A stretch of DNA of 64,000 nt from Albula goreensis (taxonomy: Eukaryota > Chordata > Actinopteri > Albuliformes > Albulidae), in the NCBI GenBank assembly GCA_022829145.1, contig CM040743.1, positions 49,923,905 through 49,987,904 on the forward strand. The letters are read 5' to 3'. This document shows positions 58,400-64,000 of this stretch, piece after piece. Each line of letters opens with the position of its first letter. The stretch's first letter is position 1. Below the pieces are notes generated by a model that searched no databases, had not been told where the DNA came from, and saw only the letters and a program-made list of their open reading frames with translations. The position numbers and the translations under genes were made by a program.

Positions 58400-60118
58400 G
58401 TTTCTTCCTGGCACTTATGCAGAACCAATGCCGACAACAAAATTAACTGAGCACTGTGTTTACAGTCGATACATTAACGTTAGAAAACCTACTGTGAAAT
58501 AATTGGCTTCATTCAAAACTTTTAAACAACAGCAAACTCGCCAATGTGTAAATGCCTTCGAGGTGGTCTCTCATGAGTTGTTCGCAAGCTATACATGCAT
58601 GATGTTCAACCTCGGCACTGTATTGTTTTTCTGCGTTAATCTTTACTTAGCCAGCGAATCAACTAGCGATGTCAAGAAACCTTGCAAACTGGTTAGTGTG
58701 TTTACCCAGAAGACCGCACGCTCAGTGTTTTTGTCTGTTACAAGCACACGATCTTGCCAAGACTCTGAGCTTCGTTTGTGTTGCTATGTCCAGATTTTAG
58801 TCCCATGGATCATTGCGGGTGATAATAAATTCAAATTCAAAAACTTTATTGCTCTGGGGGTAGACATTATTGTTCACACACTCAATTAATAGCATATGTG
58901 TATAAGACAATCTTTGATGTAAATATTGAAATAGAGTGATTTTAAAATATTGAATGAACATAAAGCAAGGTTTGTCTGCAGTCATGCGCTGTCTTAAACC
59001 AGATTAATGCTTTAGATCGAGCAGACAAAACAACATTGTCTCCTTTCACAGGTGTGTTCAGACATCATTTGGCGTGACACTGAGGCAACCACCGACTCCA
59101 CAATTGTCATATGGTTAACAACAAACATGTAACATCTTGCTAAATTCATTGCCTTCATAACGATTTAATGATAATTTAAGGAAGTCATTTCGAACACCGT
59201 ATTTTACCCACATTCACCGATGATACAGAATTGTAGTTTTAAAACTTAAGTGAGAACGGCGCAGGGGGGATAAACTACATTATCTCTGGCGATATTCCAA
59301 CAGGTGTTTCACCTTCCCAATGAACATTTCACTTTTGATACATTTCCAACAGTCCCATGACTCTGACGTCACCTGGAATGCTGGAGTACGATAAACTCGG
59401 CGTCTACTCTGTAAACACTTGATGCTGTCATTTACAGAAAAGAAAAAAAATGTCATTTTTATTTTGTTGTTCGTCGTGTAATGACTCCGCACAAACTTGC
59501 GAAGAGGTATGAAACCGTAAACTACCCTGTAATCTGGATGGCCGGAGTTGTAATTTTGTTGCCAGTACTGAAATGTTCTTCACAAACACTGCTGTCAGGT
59601 AGCAAACTTTTTTGCGCGTTCGCCGTCCTTCTTATTTGGTTCATTATAAAACTACAGAGTATTTAGGTATTTTCCATTCTGAAAACAGTATCTTACATGC
59701 TCACACGTGTAGCTATATCGTAGACCAGTTCAGTTCTATGCAATTCCGTATTCTCGGTTTTTGATATTTAGTCGAACGAACTACCATCGTTGCCTAATAA
59801 TCGTGTACCATAGTGTGTACGAAGGCAAGTGCCCATGCTCTCCAAAATGTGTACATCGGTGGATTAATTCATAATTTAGTGTTTGTTGGGCATCAGTGTG
59901 CATCAACTCTACTAATTTAGCCAGGTGCCAGACCCCAAAAGTTGTGAATGAAATGTTGGTGTGTGTGTGTGTGTGTGCGCGCGCACACCATCCACAATGA
60001 CATGTATTTCTGCATTTGAGTAGTTTTGTTTTATTGATGACTTACAGATATTGCAATGTCTTAAGCTGTGCTGTAACTCTGTGCATGAGCTGAACTCCTG
60101 TAACTCTATGCATTGCAG
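58400..60118. other. Spacer between klhl7 and the last gene
   Basis: Contains the klhl7 promoter side (58393 onward) and possible unseen 5' exons of the gene at 60119. A (GT)n(GC)n tract, GTGTGTGTGCGCGCGC, lies near 59965-59990. An open frame at 59481-59666 is hydrophobic but unsupported. Confidence 0.4.
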
Positions 60119-61368
60119 AGGCAGCCGCTTATTGCTGCAGAATCAACGAGACAGTCCCGGCCGCCTGCCCAAGGTATGTGTCTCTGGGTGGGTTTAGAGT
60201 TGAGACAGATATACAGCAATCACTTGGATTATAATTAGGATGAAATTCTACTTATAATTTCCATCTGATAAACCTAGGCCTAGTCCAGCATCAGCCACCT
60301 ATGTTTTCTGTTTCTGCTTTGGCCTCTTTGGTCATCTTGGGCTGTTTTACAGATATGACCATGCAAAATGGCAGATTGTTTGCTAAGCTGACAGGAGTCC
60401 CAGAGCTGGATGGACACTTTGCAGACATTGCTGAGACATTCAACCAGCAACATGAGCATTATGTGGCTATGACTGCAGCCCTCAGGGTTCTGAGAGAGAG
60501 TTATGGATGTTCCAATAGAAACGGTTTATCAGAGTGCCTTCATAAAATGCAGGAGAAGCAAAGTGAGTACTATAATATGGTATCACAGAGATTATCACAC
60601 AGTACTACAGCACAGTGAGTATCACACTGTACCACAGCACACTGAGTATCACATAGTACCACAGCACACTGAGTATCACACAGTACCACAGCACAGTGAG
60701 TATCACACTGTACCACAGCACAGTGAGTATCATACAGTACTACAGCACAGTGAGTATCACACTGTACCACAGCACAGTGAGTATCACACAGTACCATAGC
60801 ACAGTGAGTATCACACTGTACCACAGCACAGTGAGTATCACACAGTACTACAGCACAGTGAGTATCACACAGTACCACAGCACAGTGAGTATCACACAGT
60901 ACTACAGCACAGTGAGTATCACACTGCACCACAGCACAGTGAGTATCACACTCTGACTGTGTTTCTAAGCGGTCATTTGTTTTTGCGGTTCCAGATGCGG
61001 TGCAGCTCAGACTGCAGATGAAGGGCTATGATTTTGCGCTGGTTGTGTCTGATGCAGTGCCTGCTGAGCTGCAGCAGGCACAGGAGCAGATTGGCGCACT
61101 GTGCAGAGCAGTAAAGGCCATCATGGCGGCTGGGCCCAGGCTGCAGGGCATGGTGAGCTGGGTGCTGCAGGAGGAGCAGCATTTAGCCCAGCGAGTGAAG
61201 GAAGGCTCTCCTGGCTACCAGGACCAGCTGCGTGTGGAGGCCAACCTGAGGGAGAACCTGCAGGCTGTAAGCAGAGCCCGTGAGCTGTCTGCCCTCTACC
61301 TCCGACAGGCTGGGGATGTGCTCAGTGAGGCTGCACAGCTGTCACACACACCTACAGCTGCACCCTGA
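60119..61368 (+). CDS. Unrecognised helical protein gene (at least 2 coding exons, 193 aa or more)
   Basis: I do not recognise this protein. Exons: 60119-60173 (possibly 5' UTR, or coding if the gene starts upstream; one frame is open into the next exon), 60353-60562 and 60995-61368. From the ATG at 60355 the two main exons give 193 residues in frame: MTMQNGRLFAKLTGVPELDG, then a segment with HEHYVAMTAALRVLRE, then a long alanine/glutamine/leucine-rich helical stretch (AELQQAQEQIGALCRAVKAI, VLQEEQHLAQRVKEG, SRARELSALYLRQAGDVLSE). Composition suggests a soluble alpha-helical or coiled-coil protein. Splice sites GTGAGT and TTGCGGTTCCAG are good. The exon 2 donor is tandem-amplified downstream, and the final codons and stop lie in the first unit of another array. 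Confidence 0.6.
60600..60955 (+). repeat. 27-bp array carrying splice donors, ~13 copies
   Basis: Units read CAGTGAGTATCACACTGTAC then CACAGCA. The natural donor just upstream is GCAAAGTGAGTACTATAATA, followed by GGTATCACA, so the unit looks like a copy of the donor region. Each unit keeps A-GTGAGTAT, close to consensus. It fills most of the intron between 60562 and 60995. Confidence 0.93.
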
Positions 61369-61680
61369 AACTGAGACCTGGTTACACTCACCTACAGCTG
61401 CACCTGCACACACTCCTACACCTGCACCCTGAAACTGAGACCTGGTTACACACAGCTACACTTGCACCTGCACACACATCTACATCTGCACCCTAAACCT
61501 GGGGAACACACACACCTACACCTGCAGCGTAAGCCTGGGGAACACACACACCTACACCTGCAGCCTAAGCCTGGGGAACACACACACCTACACCTGCAGC
61601 CTAAGCCTGGGGAACACACACACCTACACCTGCAGCCTAAGCCTGGGGAACACACACACCTACACCTGCAGCCTGAGACA
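61335..61680 (+). repeat. 36-bp array overlapping the stop codon and 3' UTR of the last gene, ~9 units
   Basis: Early units contain ACCTACAGCTGCACCCTGAA then CTGAGACCTGGTTACA. The first of these supplies the last codons (HTPTAAP) and the TGA stop at 61366-61368. Later units are ACACACACCTACACCTGCAG with CCTAAGCCTGGGGA. The coding end of the gene is thus array sequence. Confidence 0.88.
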
Positions 61681-61739
61681 TGGCTCCATTACCTGTACAA
61701 GGTGTCTGTAATTGGAGAACAGACCCTGTGTTTCCTTTG

Positions 61740-64000
61740 ACCAAATCCTCTGAGGGCATACTGAAAGTGGAGGACAGAATCAAAATCTGTCCCTACAACT
61801 CCACCATTGTCCTCTGCTTTTGTGATAACATTCCCTACCTTTGTTTAAAATATTTGTACATTTTCCACTCTTGGCAGGCAGTCAGGCAGAAGCAACCACA
61901 CAAATCACTTCCAAACATATTGTCCTCAATGTTGGAGTGGCAGGCTGTGTTCATTGTTTGGAAAGGCACTGTGCTTAGTGTCATATTTCTGTGCAAGTGC
62001 TGCAAAGAGCCATTCCTGCCCTTGATGACTGCGGACTGGGACTGACTGCATGCTGGCCATATCACGGCCGTGCCATCGTTCACAGCTGAAACAGCTGGGA
62101 CCACCTAAGGTGGACGTCTAAAGGCATTCTCTTTTGTAGGAAGTGCATAAGATCATAACCACTAGATGTATTCAGAACATTTAAAGGAAAAATTCTGAAT
62201 CATTGTTTTATATGCAACAGGAAAGCTATGTGAGATTCATCACATACATAAACGTTTGAAAAAAATCGTAAATTTGAATATGAGTTTCAATTTAAACCAG
62301 TCCCCCTGTCTGTTCCTGATCAGAATCAGAAGAGTACTGTTCAAAGTGGGAAATGTGTCTATAGACAGGATAAAAACAGTCATACCACAACTTCGAAACT
62401 AGCATATAAAGAACAATTTTAAAGAAATAAGATTATTTTCTTTGGCTTTCTTCTTCACCATATTTTACAAATATGAGATGTAATGTAATGTGCTTATTTG
62501 CAACTGAGAATAAGGAAAATTAAGTGCTGAATTCTGTCCCCTACGAAAATACTACATTCAGAAACCGGTTCTCCACATGAAATTATTTTTCTGCATGTAT
62601 GTTTCCAGAAGGGAGCCTAACTGTGAAGATGCAGCATTGGAAATCCCTTTTACAGTAAAGTGTCCTGCTCTACCCTGCTGGACCATGCTGTGTTTGTTAT
62701 TTTCATTATGTGTAATGCTAATGCTGCCTAGCCATGTTAACATTACTAAGAATTGTAATTTAGCATGTAGTATTTAGACATTCTGCTTTTATTTTGTAGG
62801 TGTATTATAGATAAATTCCATCTTAAGGTATTTATATCTTTTGTAACATTTTTTTTCTCCAAACTACTCAGGATCTTGTGTTTGTAACCCTGAAGCTGTG
62901 CTTTTTGTCTTTTCTCCTCAAGGAAAATCAGGATAAAAATGTGCACAGGTGATTTTACCCCTCAGCCATTAAACCTTTCTGACTCTGGACAATGTGCCAT
63001 GAAGTGCTACTACTGTCTCTACTTCTATAAATATTGTTACATTACTGTGACCGTTACGGTTTCAAATGTGACTACTACTGTACTGTGACCACAAAAACAG
63101 ACTATCACTGCTGTTATAAACACGATTGATACTGATGCTACTACAGCAGCGTTACATCATCTTCTTGTAATCTATTCAGCTTTTCATCTATCTAGATTGA
63201 TGTCTCCAAATTTAGACCATGCAAACAAATACATCTCACCATTCCATGTTCTCCAAGGCAATTCTGTAGTTACCACTTTGGAGCATTACACTTAAACGTT
63301 GGCCATCAGATCCATCCTGCAGCCAGTGCAGGGGGTGCAGATGGGATCCCAGCACTTTGAAACTGCTTGATAGTTCCCATCATAATTCACTGCAACCTTC
63401 TATTTTAACAAATATGCAATATATGTATTTTTAAAAACTGAAAAGCCAATGATACAAAATGTTGTATTGCATTTCTTTCATCTTACATTTAAGTTTCCTT
63501 GTGGCATACAACATGCTGAGGTTCAATGGCATGAATCTAAATTATGAGAATCAATAAATGTGAATAATTTAAAAGATAGAATGTCAAGCTCATTAATTTC
63601 ACTTGTTTTTATGTGACTGTCTTTTGAGGCTGAAATGTTTGGGTGGAAGTGTAGTAGAATGCCGTTGTATAATGCTAATCAAGAAACAGCCAACTGCACA
63701 CATCAGCAAGTCTGAGCGATAAAATGCAATAAATGAACTGATCTTTGACAAGGTGATTCACAATTACCATGTTTGTCCATGACATATATATCTGCAACAT
63801 TTATGGACTAGTTATTGTATAGAGTAAGGTTCTGAAACTTTCCAGTCTTGACCATTTCTTAATAGATGCTATTCAGTACTTTATGAAACATACCAAGACT
63901 GTAATTTGTCAGGATTAATTCTATTTATGTTTAAAGTTGCCAGCCAAGATATGAAGGCATGCCCTGCCTTCCTTGGGTAATTTGTGCAACTGCAATTCAT
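61740..64000. other. 3' flank, probably 3' UTR and intergenic
   Basis: AT-rich without a supported gene. AATAAA hexamers at 63553-63558 and 63728-63733 are possible poly(A) signals. An open frame at 61680-62045 overlaps the end of the array and shows no family features. Confidence 0.35.

Noticed and set aside
59481..59666. Small hydrophobic ORF (61 codons) as a membrane micropeptide gene
   Set aside because: No conserved family, no initiation or splice support, and nothing distinguishing it from chance.
60119..61368. Identification of the last gene as a Smac/DIABLO-like, HAUS or SKA-type coiled-coil protein
   Set aside because: Only generic helical composition is shared; no diagnostic motif was seen, so it is left unnamed.

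Overview
The window looks like a gene-dense piece of a vertebrate nuclear genome, most likely a teleost fish. It has GT-AG introns, fish-type DNA transposons (Tc1/mariner, PIF/Harbinger, MITEs), and proteins clearly colinear with vertebrate SLC6A19, SLC6A18, NUP42 and KLHL7. All identifications come from reading the sequence. No database search was run, and names rest on remembered family sequence.

Layout, left to right on the + strand. (1) 1048-12620: a complete 12-exon slc6a19-type neutral amino acid transporter gene (637 aa). (2) 17749-26711: a second 12-exon slc6a19 copy (630 aa). The two form a mosaic: exons 1-8 and 11 and several introns are nearly identical, while exons 10, 12 and the end of 9 are clearly diverged, as expected for tandem duplicates under gene conversion. 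(3) 32382-39457: a 12-exon slc6a18 gene (622 aa) with the same intron positions. (4) Minus strand 46641-43142: nup42 (7 exons, 406 aa). (5) + strand 47909-50698: a clade-B serpin remnant in which exon 1 is intact, exon 2 is replaced by an expanded 43-bp array, and nothing follows. (6) Minus strand 58392-52792: klhl7 (11 coding exons, 596 aa). (7) + strand 60119-61368: a helical, coiled-coil-like protein gene I do not recognise.

The three transporters would act in apical membranes of gut or kidney epithelium, taking up neutral amino acids with sodium. In other vertebrates SLC6A19 and SLC6A18 depend on collectrin/ACE2 partners. nup42 (mRNA export) and klhl7 (CUL3 ubiquitin-ligase adaptor) are unrelated housekeeping-type genes.

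The most striking property is the tandem repeats. More than 25 minisatellites occupy the window, and many sit exactly on gene edges. Several have repeat units that are copies of an exon end plus its splice site: slc6a19 copy 2 exon 2 (about 16 donors), slc6a18 exon 2 donor, slc6a18 exon 7 acceptor (about 29 acceptors), klhl7 exon 5 donor and the last gene's donor. Others abut an acceptor, a start codon or a stop codon. In the serpin the amplified unit is coding exon itself. This recurrent amplification of splice sites in unrelated genes is the main finding.
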